From assembly GCF_900188185.1 (NCBI RefSeq), contig NZ_FZPA01000003.1, positions 124,001-188,000 of the forward strand: 64,000 bases of DNA. The letters are read 5' to 3'. The position numbers and the translations under genes were made by a program. Shown piece after piece: positions 18,517-26,438 of this stretch. Every line of letters starts with the position of its first letter. Within the stretch, counting starts at the first letter, position 1. The notes below the pieces were generated by a model. It saw nothing but the letters and a program-made list of their open reading frames with translations. It was not told the origin of the DNA and made no database searches. The DNA comes from Sphingopyxis indica (lineage in GTDB: Bacteria > Pseudomonadota > Alphaproteobacteria > Sphingomonadales > Sphingomonadaceae).

Positions 18517-21488
18517 CACCCGCCCTCCCCGCGCCCGAACCATTCGTCGCGGCGCATCAGCTGGTCGTAATCGCCATAGCCCGCGGCCTCGCCGGGACCG
18601 AAGGGCGCATCGCCGATCAGGTAGCGCGCGGCGAGGTCGGCGAGCGCGTCGGCGGCATGGTCGATCGCTTCCCCGGCGCTCTTCAGCCCGCTGCGCGGAC
18701 CATAAATGTTCGAAATCTTGCCGGCGCCGCCCGCGCGGCGATCGGGGCGCAGGCTCCAATATTCGAGGCTCGCGACCTCGGCGGGGTCGATCCGCTCCAT
18801 GCCGCCGCGCTGCGCGATCAGGCCGAGCAGGCCGAGCTGGTTGTCGAGCCTGTCATAGGCCGCCTTGGCGCTCGGCGCCCCGCCCGATTTATAATCGACG
18901 ATCGCGAGCCGTCCCTCGACGTCGCGGTCGATGCGGTCGGCCTTGCCGTGCAGCGTGATCCCGTCGACCACCGTTTCGCCGCGCAGCTCGACGCCGAGCG
19001 GCTTGCGCCCCTCCGCATCGAGCAGCTGCGCCGCCGCCCAGCGCAGCGCCGGCTCGACGCGCGGCAGCCAGAAGGCGCGCGCGATCGCGTCGAGCGCGGG
19101 GTCGTGGCGCAGCGCGTCGAGTTCGGCCTCGAACCCCTCGCGCGTCGCGCCATCGCGCACCCAGTCCTCGAACAGCTTGTGGACGCGCGTGCCGCGCCAG
19201 CGCGGATCGGGCGCCGCGCTCAAGGGATCGAGCTTCGACAGGCCGAGCATCGCGTTCGCATAATAGGCATAGGGATCGCGCGCGAGCCGGTCGACCGCGG
19301 TAACGCTGATCTTGCGCGGGCGGTTGGCCACGGGCGGACAAGGCGCGGGCCGCGCCGCCGGTTGCGGGTCGCCCGGCGGCACGTCGAGCATCGCGGCGAG
19401 GCGGGTGAGCGGAACGCCGCCGGGTGCGGGCTCGGGAAGGTCGCCCGCGAGCGCGGTCAGCCGCAGCCAGAAACGCGAGGCGACCGCGGGGTCGCCGCCG
19501 CTGCGCTGCGCGCGCGTGACGACGATCTCGCTCGCGCCGAGCGCGCCCGCGAAATCATGCGCCGCAAGTCCCTGCTGCCGCTCGGGCGCGGGCAGGCCGA
19601 GGAGGCGGCGGATGCCGGGCGCGAGCCACGGGTCGGGCTGCGTCGCGGCGGGCCAGCGCCCTTCGTCGAGCCCGCCGAGGATCATCAGGCCGGCGCGCTG
19701 AAGCCGCGCCTCGAGCAGCCCCCAGATGAACAGCCGCGGATGCCCGCCATAGGGCGGCCGCACACTCGCCTGCGCGAGCAACTGCCCCAGCATCGCGGGG
19801 AAATCGCCGGGATCGACGCGCGCCGGTCCGTCGCCGCGCGCGAGCGCCCACTGGTCGAACAGCTCGGCGAGCATCCGCCCGTCGGGGCCGGCCCAGACCG
19901 CCTCGCCGGTCAGATAGTCGAGCGCCGCCTGCAAGGCCGACAGCAGGGCCGCGGGGGGCTGCGGTCCCGCCGCGAAGGGCGCGAGCGCGGCTTCGAGCGC
20001 GGCCGCCAGTTCGCGCCACCATGGTTCGACCTCGACCGCGCGCCCATGCCCGCGCGCCTTCGGATCGGCGACGCGCCCCGCAATCCGCGCGGTCACGCCC
20101 GGCCACCCCGGCTCGAGTCCGGGTTCGCGCAGGATCAGGTCGAGCCGCCGCAGCTGGTCGAGCCATGCCGTGCGCTCCTCCCCCTTGCGAACGAGCGGAT
20201 GGCCGAGCAGCGACACCAGCTTCACGGAATCGAAATCGGCCGCGAGTTCGGCGAGCAGCAGCAGCAGCGCGCCGGGCGGGGTGCGCGCCAGCGGCTGGCC
20301 GGCGCTATCGTCGACCTTGATCCCCCAGCGCGCGAGCGCAGCCGCGACGCGCTCGGCAAGCGCGCGGTCGGGTGTGACGAGCGCCGCGGTGCGTCCCGGC
20401 GTCTCGATCGCCTCGCGCATCAGCAGCGCGATCCCCTGTGCTTCCTGCCCGTCGTCGGCGAACACCGCGCCGCTTATGCCGGCGGTCGCCGCCGACAGAT
20501 CGCCCGCCGCCTGCCAGCGCGCGCTATAGTCGGCGGGCGCGAAGAGGAGCGAGGCGAACGGCGTGCGCGCCTCGGGCCCGTCGAAGGCGGATGCCGCGGG
20601 CCATGGCTGCACCTCCTCACGGCTCATCGCCATGCGATCGAGCAGCAGCTTCAGATGATATTGCGGGTGCGTTTCGAGCGGGCGCGCGGGATTTTCAGGA
20701 TCGGCCTTCGTCGGACCGAGCGCGTCCCATTGCTCGCGCGCCATCGCCTGGTCGAGCCCCGGCAGCACGACCATGCCGCGCTTCATGCCGGCGACCGTGC
20801 GCAGCAGCCGCGCGATCGCGGGCGCGGCGGTGGTGATGCCCGCCGCGACGACGAAGCGCGCGGGCGGCGCGGCGCACCACCCCGCGCTCACCCGGTCGAG
20901 CAGGCGATTGCGGCGCTCGGCGCGGTCGATGCTGCCCGTCGCCGCGAGCACCGCGGGCCAATGATCGACGAGCAGGCGCAGCCGCCCGAGCGACGCCTGC
21001 CAATGTTCGGCGAAGGCGCCGAGGTCGAGGTCGGTGAGCGCGCGCGGGCGCACCTCCTCATAGTGGAGCTGGTCGATCACCCGCGCGAGTCCGTCGGCGA
21101 GCTGGAAGGCGGCGGCGCCCCCGATCGGCGCCTCCCCCTCCGGCGTGTGCCGCTCGATCAGTTCGGCGAGCAGCAGGCGGCGGCGCAGCGGGTCGATTGC
21201 GGGCGGGATCGGCTCGGTCCCGTCCAGCGCGTCGAGCGCCAGCCCGACGCTTTCGTCGAGGTCGGCGTCGCCGATCACCGCGAGCCGCGGCATCAGCAGC
21301 CCCTTGCCCCCCGCGCGCACGAACGCCGCCTGCACCGCGCTGCGCGCGCGATTGCTGGGGAGCAGGATCAGCCCCTCGGCGAGCCCGAGCGCCCCGTCGG
21401 CATAGCGGTCGATCAGCCCCTGTGCGAGCGCATCGGCAAAGGCCCGGTGAACCGGGATCGAGAAGAGGGTGGGCCTGGCATCAGCCAT
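18516..21488 (-). CDS. addB: Double-strand break repair protein AddB
   Basis: This 990-residue partner of AddA has an inactive helicase-like N-terminal part (LPSNRARSAVQAAFVRAGG instead of Walker A) and a C-terminal RecB-type nuclease domain with VDGITLHGKADRID and LAIVDYKSGGAPS. Internal ILGGLDEGRWPA matches the AddB family. It overlaps addA by one base and follows murU. I chose ATG 21488 (MADARPTLFSIP); GTG 21497 would add three residues. Neither has a clear ribosome-binding site, perhaps because a family B repeat sits directly upstream. Confidence 0.94.
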   Translation of the reverse strand: MADARPTLFSIPVHRAFADALAQGLIDRYADGALGLAEGLILLPSNRARSAVQAAFVRAGGKGLLMPRLAVIGDADLDESVGLALDALDGTEPIPPAIDPLRRRLLLAELIERHTPEGEAPIGGAAAFQLADGLARVIDQLHYEEVRPRALTDLDLGAFAEHWQASLGRLRLLVDHWPAVLAATGSIDRAERRNRLLDRVSAGWCAAPPARFVVAAGITTAAPAIARLLRTVAGMKRGMVVLPGLDQAMAREQWDALGPTKADPENPARPLETHPQYHLKLLLDRMAMSREEVQPWPAASAFDGPEARTPFASLLFAPADYSARWQAAGDLSAATAGISGAVFADDGQEAQGIALLMREAIETPGRTAALVTPDRALAERVAAALARWGIKVDDSAGQPLARTPPGALLLLLAELAADFDSVKLVSLLGHPLVRKGEERTAWLDQLRRLDLILREPGLEPGWPGVTARIAGRVADPKARGHGRAVEVEPWWRELAAALEAALAPFAAGPQPPAALLSALQAALDYLTGEAVWAGPDGRMLAELFDQWALARGDGPARVDPGDFPAMLGQLLAQASVRPPYGGHPRLFIWGLLEARLQRAGLMILGGLDEGRWPAATQPDPWLAPGIRRLLGLPAPERQQGLAAHDFAGALGASEIVVTRAQRSGGDPAVASRFWLRLTALAGDLPEPAPGGVPLTRLAAMLDVPPGDPQPAARPAPCPPVANRPRKISVTAVDRLARDPYAYYANAMLGLSKLDPLSAAPDPRWRGTRVHKLFEDWVRDGATREGFEAELDALRHDPALDAIARAFWLPRVEPALRWAAAQLLDAEGRKPLGVELRGETVVDGITLHGKADRIDRDVEGRLAIVDYKSGGAPSAKAAYDRLDNQLGLLGLIAQRGGMERIDPAEVASLEYWSLRPDRRAGGAGKISNIYGPRSGLKSAGEAIDHAADALADLAARYLIGDAPFGPGEAAGYGDYDQLMRRDEWFGRGEGG

Positions 21489-21501
21489 CGAGTTCACGCC
21501 G

Positions 21502-21584
21502 CGTCATTGCGAGCGCAGCGAAGCAATCCAGAGCGGTTTGCGCAACCCTGGATTGCCGCGTCGCCTTCGGCTCCTCGCAATGAC
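21502..21584. repeat. Dispersed palindromic repeat, family B (copy 2)
   Basis: This is the reverse-oriented relative of the element at 14511-14592: CGTCATTGCGAGCGCAGCGA and CAATCCAG on one side, CTGGATTG and CTCGCAATGACG on the other. It fills the gap between the murU and addB genes, inside an otherwise tightly packed operon. Confidence 0.88.
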
Positions 21585-21596
21585 GGGGATGGCCCG

Positions 21597-22316
21597 TCAC
21601 ATCTGTGTCAGCGCAGCTTCGGTCGGGGCGATGCTGGCGGGCGTGCCGACGTCGAACCATTGCCCCATATGCGCGACGCCATAGAGCCGCCCCGCCGCAA
21701 TCGCCCGTTCCCACAGGACCATGGTCGAGAAGGGCCCCTCGGGCGCCCCTTCCAGAAAGCGCCGCGAGACGAGCTGGACGCCGGTATAGACGAAGGGCGC
21801 GACGCGGCCGGGCCGCCGCCGCGACAGCCGTCCCGCCGCGTCCATGTGGAAATCGCCCTTGCCGCCATGGCCGGTCGCGCTCGCCTGGCGGATCACGAGC
21901 AGCAGCGCGTCCATCTTGCCCGCATCCCAATGACGCGCGAGGTTCGCGATGCTGTCCTGCGGCCCGTCGGTCCAGATATTGTCGCTGTTGACGATCAGGA
22001 TCGGGTCGCCCCTGAGCAGCGGCAGCGCCTTGACCATCCCGCCGCCGGTTTCGAGGAGTTGCCCCCGCTCGTCGGAAATCGCGATGGTGAAGGGCCGCTT
22101 CTGCGCCGACAGATGCGCCTCCAGTGCGTCGGCCAGATAATGGACGTTGACCACGACATGGCCGATACCCGCCGCCTCGATCCGGTCGAGGCTATGGTCG
22201 ATCAGCGGCTTGCCCGCGACGCGCACCAGCGGCTTGGGGCGCGTCGCGGTCAAGGGACGCATCCGCTTGCCGAGCCCCGCCGCCATCACCATCGCGCTTT
22301 CGATCTTCGCGCTCAT
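21597..22316 (-). CDS. murU: N-acetylmuramate-1-phosphate uridylyltransferase-like nucleotidyltransferase
   Basis: The 239-residue sugar-nucleotidyltransferase has the pyrophosphorylase signature MVMAAGLGKRMRPLTATRPKP with KPLVRVAGKPLIDH. It also has the metal and substrate motif NSDNIW and the C-terminal WFDVGTPASI. In the peptidoglycan-recycling route known from Pseudomonas and Caulobacter, MurU makes UDP-MurNAc from MurNAc-1-phosphate made by AmgK. Here the start overlaps the stop of the AmgK-type kinase gene by four bases, which strongly supports this specific role over a glucose- or mannose-1-phosphate enzyme. Confidence 0.9.
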   Translation of the reverse strand: MSAKIESAMVMAAGLGKRMRPLTATRPKPLVRVAGKPLIDHSLDRIEAAGIGHVVVNVHYLADALEAHLSAQKRPFTIAISDERGQLLETGGGMVKALPLLRGDPILIVNSDNIWTDGPQDSIANLARHWDAGKMDALLLVIRQASATGHGGKGDFHMDAAGRLSRRRPGRVAPFVYTGVQLVSRRFLEGAPEGPFSTMVLWERAIAAGRLYGVAHMGQWFDVGTPASIAPTEAALTQM

Positions 22317-23314
22317 ATCCCCCGCTCCATCCACGCCTCCGCGCGCTTCGCCGCGGGGACATTGGCGTCGAACCATATCCGGACGGGGACAAGCGCCGGG
22401 TGCGCGAGATCGCGTTCGAGCAGCCCCCACATGCGCGGCTGAAAGCGGCGATAGCCCTCCTTGCCGTCGCGCTTCCACAGCCGCACGAAGACGCCGAGGA
22501 TGCGCGTGTTGCGCTGCGCGGCGAGCGCCCAATAGGCGGTGCGAAACGCCTCGCCCTGCCCGGTCGCAGCGACATAGCGATCGAGCATCGCCGCCTCGAC
22601 CGCCGGCGAGACGTCGCGCCGCGCATCTTCGAGCACCGAGGCGAGATCATAGGCGGGATGGCCGACAAGCGCGTCCTGAAAATCGAGCAGGCCGTAATGC
22701 GCGATGCCGTCGCGCCCGGGGACGAGCATGATATTTTCGGCATGATAGTCGCGCAGCACCGTGACGCGCGGCAGCCCGTCGGCCTCGACCGGCGCGAGCA
22801 CCGCCTGCCACGCCGCGCGAAACGCGTCGCGGTCGGCGTCGATGTCCATCGCCGGGCAATACCAGTCGGTGAACAGCATCACCTCGTCGAGCCACTGGTC
22901 GAGCCCGTGTACCGGCAGCCCTTCCATCGGGGACTCGCCGTGCAGATGGACGAGCAGGTCGGTGATGCCGGCATAATGGTCGAATTCGTCGTGCGGCGCC
23001 GCATCGAGCGTCTCGCGCAGCCGGATGTCGCCGAAATCCTCGATCAGCAGCAGCCCCTTGTCGAGGTCGCGCGCAAGGATCGCCGGCGCGGTCAGCCCGC
23101 GTGCGCACAGCCATTCGGCGACCGCGATGAAGGGGCGCGGGTCCTCGTGCGGCGGCGGCGCATCCATCAGCACCGCCTGCCGCCCCGGCGCCGTCACGCG
23201 GAAATAGCGGCGGAACGACGCATCGCCGGCGAGCGGGCGGATTTGCGCGTCGCCCCATCCGTGCGCGGCGAGAAAGGCGGGCGCATGGTCGGGCGGAATC
23301 ATCGGAGCGGCCAT
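22313..23314 (-). CDS. amgK: Anomeric MurNAc/GlcNAc kinase (aminoglycoside phosphotransferase fold)
   Basis: The 333-residue kinase has an APH-type fold: GDASFRRYFRV in the nucleotide-binding lobe, LLIEDFGD at the hinge, catalytic VLRDYHAENIM (HxDxxxxN-like loop with D and N), and metal-binding LLDFQDALVGHPAYDLAS. AmgK phosphorylates MurNAc at C1 in peptidoglycan recycling, feeding MurU. It overlaps murU by four bases. Two starts are possible: ATG 23314, used here with a GGGAAA stretch upstream, or ATG 23302, which would give a four-base ATGA overlap with tsaE. Confidence 0.92.
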   Translation of the reverse strand: MAAPMIPPDHAPAFLAAHGWGDAQIRPLAGDASFRRYFRVTAPGRQAVLMDAPPPHEDPRPFIAVAEWLCARGLTAPAILARDLDKGLLLIEDFGDIRLRETLDAAPHDEFDHYAGITDLLVHLHGESPMEGLPVHGLDQWLDEVMLFTDWYCPAMDIDADRDAFRAAWQAVLAPVEADGLPRVTVLRDYHAENIMLVPGRDGIAHYGLLDFQDALVGHPAYDLASVLEDARRDVSPAVEAAMLDRYVAATGQGEAFRTAYWALAAQRNTRILGVFVRLWKRDGKEGYRRFQPRMWGLLERDLAHPALVPVRIWFDANVPAAKRAEAWMERGI

Positions 23315-23751
23315 CGCGTTTCCCAAGCGGGCGGCACCGTCGCTGTCAAGACGCGCGCGTCGCCGCTTCCCGAAATGCTGAGCGCAAGCGCTTCCGGCCA
23401 CGCCTCGCCGCCCAGCCGCTCGGGCCATTCGATCAGCAACGCGCCGTCATAGAGATAATCGTCGAGCCCGAGTTCGATCAGCTCGTCGGCGCCTTCGATC
23501 CGATAGAGATCGACATGTGCGATGGGCAAATCGACCTCGGGCGGCGCATAGGGCTGGACGATCGCGAAGGTCGGGCTCGGCGCCTCGCCCGCGAGCCCGC
23601 GCGCCTTCAGCATCGCACGCGCAAGCGTCGTCTTGCCCGCGCCGAGATCGCCCGACAGCAGCACGACGTCGCCGGCCGCCAGCGCCCGGCCGATCGCCGC
23701 ACCGATGCGCCCGGCTTCGTCGAGATTATAGTCGCAACGAAATGGCGTCAT
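23299..23751 (-). CDS. tsaE: tRNA threonylcarbamoyladenosine biosynthesis ATPase TsaE
   Basis: The 150-residue P-loop protein has Walker A SGDLGAGKTTLARAML, then SPTFAIVQPY and the HVDLYRI motif diagnostic of TsaE. It works with TsaB, TsaC and TsaD to make t6A at position 37 of ANN-decoding tRNAs. The start overlaps the stop of the upstream kinase-like gene by four bases, and the 3' end overlaps amgK. The order divL-like, tsaE, amgK, murU, addB, addA is typical of alphaproteobacteria. Confidence 0.96.
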   Translation of the reverse strand: MTPFRCDYNLDEAGRIGAAIGRALAAGDVVLLSGDLGAGKTTLARAMLKARGLAGEAPSPTFAIVQPYAPPEVDLPIAHVDLYRIEGADELIELGLDDYLYDGALLIEWPERLGGEAWPEALALSISGSGDARVLTATVPPAWETRWPLR

Positions 23752-26105
23752 TCGGCCCGCGGCAAAAGGATGCGCACCATCGTCCCCTGCCCCCTTTCGC
23801 TTACCACCTCCATCGAGCCGCCGTGCGCGGCGACGAGTTGGCGCGCGAGCGCTAGGCCGATGCCGCCGCTCGTCGTCGCCGTCTGCTGCCCCTCGGTCAC
23901 CGCGGCGACCGCGTCGGGCATACCGGGGCCATTGTCCGATACGATGATCTCGACCCCCTTGGCATCGCCCCACGCATGGAGCAGCACGCGCCCGCCGTGG
24001 CGGCGCGCGGGCGCGGTATAGCGGATCGCATTGTCGACGAGCCCCGCGACGAGCCGCGCGAGCCGCGAGGCATCGCCGCCGATCGTCCCGATCGTCTCGG
24101 CAAGATCGCCGACAAGCTCGATCCCCTCAGCCTCGGCGAAGGAGCGGGCATCGTCGAGCGCCTCGGCGAGCAGGGTGCGGACATCGACCGCGACGCGCTC
24201 GATCGCCAGCGTCCCCGCCTCGCCCTGCGCCAGGTCGAGGACATTGTCGATCTGGCGCGACAGCACCCCGACCGAGTCCATGATCGCCTCGACATATTGG
24301 CTCTGCGGCTCGCTGAGCTTGCCGGCATAGCCCGCGCGCAGCATTTCGCCGAACCCGCCGATGGAAGTCAGCGGGGTGCGCAGCTCATAGCTCATCCGCG
24401 ACAGAAAGGCGGTCTTGACCTTGTCGGCGGCCTCGAGCGCCTCGTTGCGTTCGCGCAGCGCGACCTCGATCTTGCGGCTGTCGGTGATGTCGAGCATGAT
24501 GAGCAGCGCATTGCCGTCGGGGAGCGGGATCGCGGCGAAATCGAAATGGCGCCCGTCGGCGAAGCGGATCTGGCCGCCGCGCTGCGTGCGTTCGAGCGTC
24601 GCGGCGCGGATCACCTCTTGCATCAGGCTCGCCTGATCGGGCCGCGCGAGCCGGTCGGCGAGCCCCGCCATCAGCGCATCGACGCGGGGATGCGCGGCCA
24701 GCGCCCCTTCGTCGACCACCCACAGCCGGCGGAAGCGCTGGTTCCACAGGTGCAAGCGCCCGTCGGGCGCAAATACCGCGACCGCCTCGAACAGATTGTC
24801 GAAGGTCGCGGTGCGCACGCGCAGCAACGTATCGCGCGCACCCGCGAGCTGGACCTGTTCGGTGCGGTCCTCGGCGATCAGGAGCAGCCCGCCGTCGGGG
24901 GTCGGCTGCGCAACGACGCGCAGATGCGTCCCGTCGCGCAGCAGCCATTCCTCCTCGCTCGCATAGGGCAGCGCGAACCAGCCGACGCGCGCCTCGCGCC
25001 ATTGCGGATAGTCGCGCACCTCGGGCGTGCGCCCGCGGTCGCGCCACGCGTCGAGCAGCCGCGCGAAGGGTTTGCCTTCGGCGACCTCTTCCGCCTCGAC
25101 CTCGAACAGCCGGCGAAAGGGCTGGTTGGCGAAGAGCAGGCCCTGGTCGGGGCCGAATTGGGCGACCGCCGCCGACAGCCGGTCGAGCAGCTCGCGCTGG
25201 GTGTCGGCGAAGCGCCGGTGCGCGCCGCGCTCGCTTTCGAGTTCCTGCACGTCGATCGCATAGCCCGCAACCCCGATCGGCGGCCCGTCCTGCGGCGCGA
25301 GCGGAACGTCGACGACGCGCATCATCCGCCGCTCGCCCTCGATCGTCACCGGGATGGTGCGCATCTGCGCGCTGCCCGCCGCGCGCGCCGCCTCGGCGGC
25401 TTCGATCGCGCCGATGCCCGCGACGGGCTCGCACAGTTCGATGCCGCCGTCGATCACCGCATCGGCGCTCGCCGCCTCGACCGCGCGCACATAGGCATCG
25501 TTGACGAGCGCGAGGCGAAGCTCGGTGTCGCGGAACCACATCGGAAAGGGCGCCGCCTCGATCAGCCCCGACAGCGCCTCGAACGCGCCGAGCGCCTCGT
25601 CGCGCTCGCGGCGCATGTCGGCGAGCGCCTGTTGTCCTTCGGTCGCGTCGCTGAGCCACAGCAGCACGCAGCCGGGGCCGCCGACCGCCTGCGGCGCGGG
25701 GGCGCCGTGGACGACGATCGTGCGGCCGCTCGCCTGCGGCCGCAAGCTCAGGGTAAAGGGCCGCGCGCCGCGCTGTGCGCCGAGAATCGCCTGCCGCAGC
25801 GTGTCGAGCCCCGCGCGGTCGAGGCCGCAGTCGGCGCCCGCCAACTCGTCGAAATTGCGCACCCCGCCCTCAAGGCCGAGCCAGCGCCCGAGCCGCTCGC
25901 CCGCCTCGATCCGCCAGTCGGCGCGCACGACGACGGGCAGATAGGGCGACGCGTCGACCAGGCTCGCGAGCCGCTCGGTCTGCGCGGCGACGAAGGCGGA
26001 GCGGCGCTGCATCGCGATCCCGCGCCCGACCGCCCACAGCCCGGCGAAGAACCACAGCGCGGCGAACAGCCCCAATGCGAACAGCGCCCCCGGCGACGAC
26101 GTCAT
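23748..26105 (-). CDS. divL: DivL-like PAS-domain pseudo-histidine kinase with Tyr at the phospho-acceptor site
   Basis: This 785-residue protein has one N-terminal membrane segment (about 6-26), several PAS-like regions between about 45 and 545, a dimerisation domain and a C-terminal HATPase. The H-box reads SRMSYELRTPLTSIGGF, with Y573 where kinases have His. The ATP-binding motifs remain: N692 in LVDNAIRY, SDNGPGMPD (D724) and SGGIGLAL (747-750). Caulobacter DivL, an essential cell-polarity regulator acting through CckA/CtrA, has Tyr550 in the same motif and a similar length. The tsaE neighbourhood also fits. The DivL orthology is inferred from the Tyr, length, PAS layout and gene order. 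Confidence 0.86.
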   Translation of the reverse strand: MTSSPGALFALGLFAALWFFAGLWAVGRGIAMQRRSAFVAAQTERLASLVDASPYLPVVVRADWRIEAGERLGRWLGLEGGVRNFDELAGADCGLDRAGLDTLRQAILGAQRGARPFTLSLRPQASGRTIVVHGAPAPQAVGGPGCVLLWLSDATEGQQALADMRRERDEALGAFEALSGLIEAAPFPMWFRDTELRLALVNDAYVRAVEAASADAVIDGGIELCEPVAGIGAIEAAEAARAAGSAQMRTIPVTIEGERRMMRVVDVPLAPQDGPPIGVAGYAIDVQELESERGAHRRFADTQRELLDRLSAAVAQFGPDQGLLFANQPFRRLFEVEAEEVAEGKPFARLLDAWRDRGRTPEVRDYPQWREARVGWFALPYASEEEWLLRDGTHLRVVAQPTPDGGLLLIAEDRTEQVQLAGARDTLLRVRTATFDNLFEAVAVFAPDGRLHLWNQRFRRLWVVDEGALAAHPRVDALMAGLADRLARPDQASLMQEVIRAATLERTQRGGQIRFADGRHFDFAAIPLPDGNALLIMLDITDSRKIEVALRERNEALEAADKVKTAFLSRMSYELRTPLTSIGGFGEMLRAGYAGKLSEPQSQYVEAIMDSVGVLSRQIDNVLDLAQGEAGTLAIERVAVDVRTLLAEALDDARSFAEAEGIELVGDLAETIGTIGGDASRLARLVAGLVDNAIRYTAPARRHGGRVLLHAWGDAKGVEIIVSDNGPGMPDAVAAVTEGQQTATTSGGIGLALARQLVAAHGGSMEVVSERGQGTMVRILLPRAE

Positions 26106-26438
26106 CGGCGTCGCGCTCCACGAATGATGAACGGGGCCTGGAGAAGCATGGACATTGATCCGCCCTATCGGGTGTGCGGGGGCGTTTCAATCGTCGGGCG
26201 CGACGCCCGCCCCCGGGCGCGGGTCGCCTTGCCGCAGCCGGGCGCAGAGGTGAAGCAGATTGGCCACAGCGCACAGAGAAAGGATAAGACGAGACTTAAC
26301 CGGGTTGACTTGTTTCCAAAGCTTTGAAACGCTGCGATCCATGGCGGGCCGGACGGCGCACAGACGCCGACGCGATCCGACGTTTCACAGGGCCAATTGG
26401 GCAATGCGGCCTTGCACTTAAAACCGGGGAATATAGAT
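26106..26438. other. Intergenic region upstream of TonB receptor
   Basis: This 333-bp gap between divergent genes shows no credible coding sequence. The right half is more AT-rich and contains TTGACT (26305-26310) and a CAAAGCTTTG palindrome extended by GTTT/AAAC arms with a one-base bulge (26311-26330). These are plausible promoter and operator parts for the receptor gene. No clear -10 element was found. Confidence 0.5.

Noticed and set aside
18657..22442. Long open frame on the plus strand opposite addB and murU
   Set aside because: The minus-strand genes have clear family motifs; the plus frame is low complexity and spans three genes.
23976..26327. Long plus-strand frame opposite the DivL-like gene
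   Set aside because: Shadow frame of a well-supported kinase-like gene with no domains of its own.
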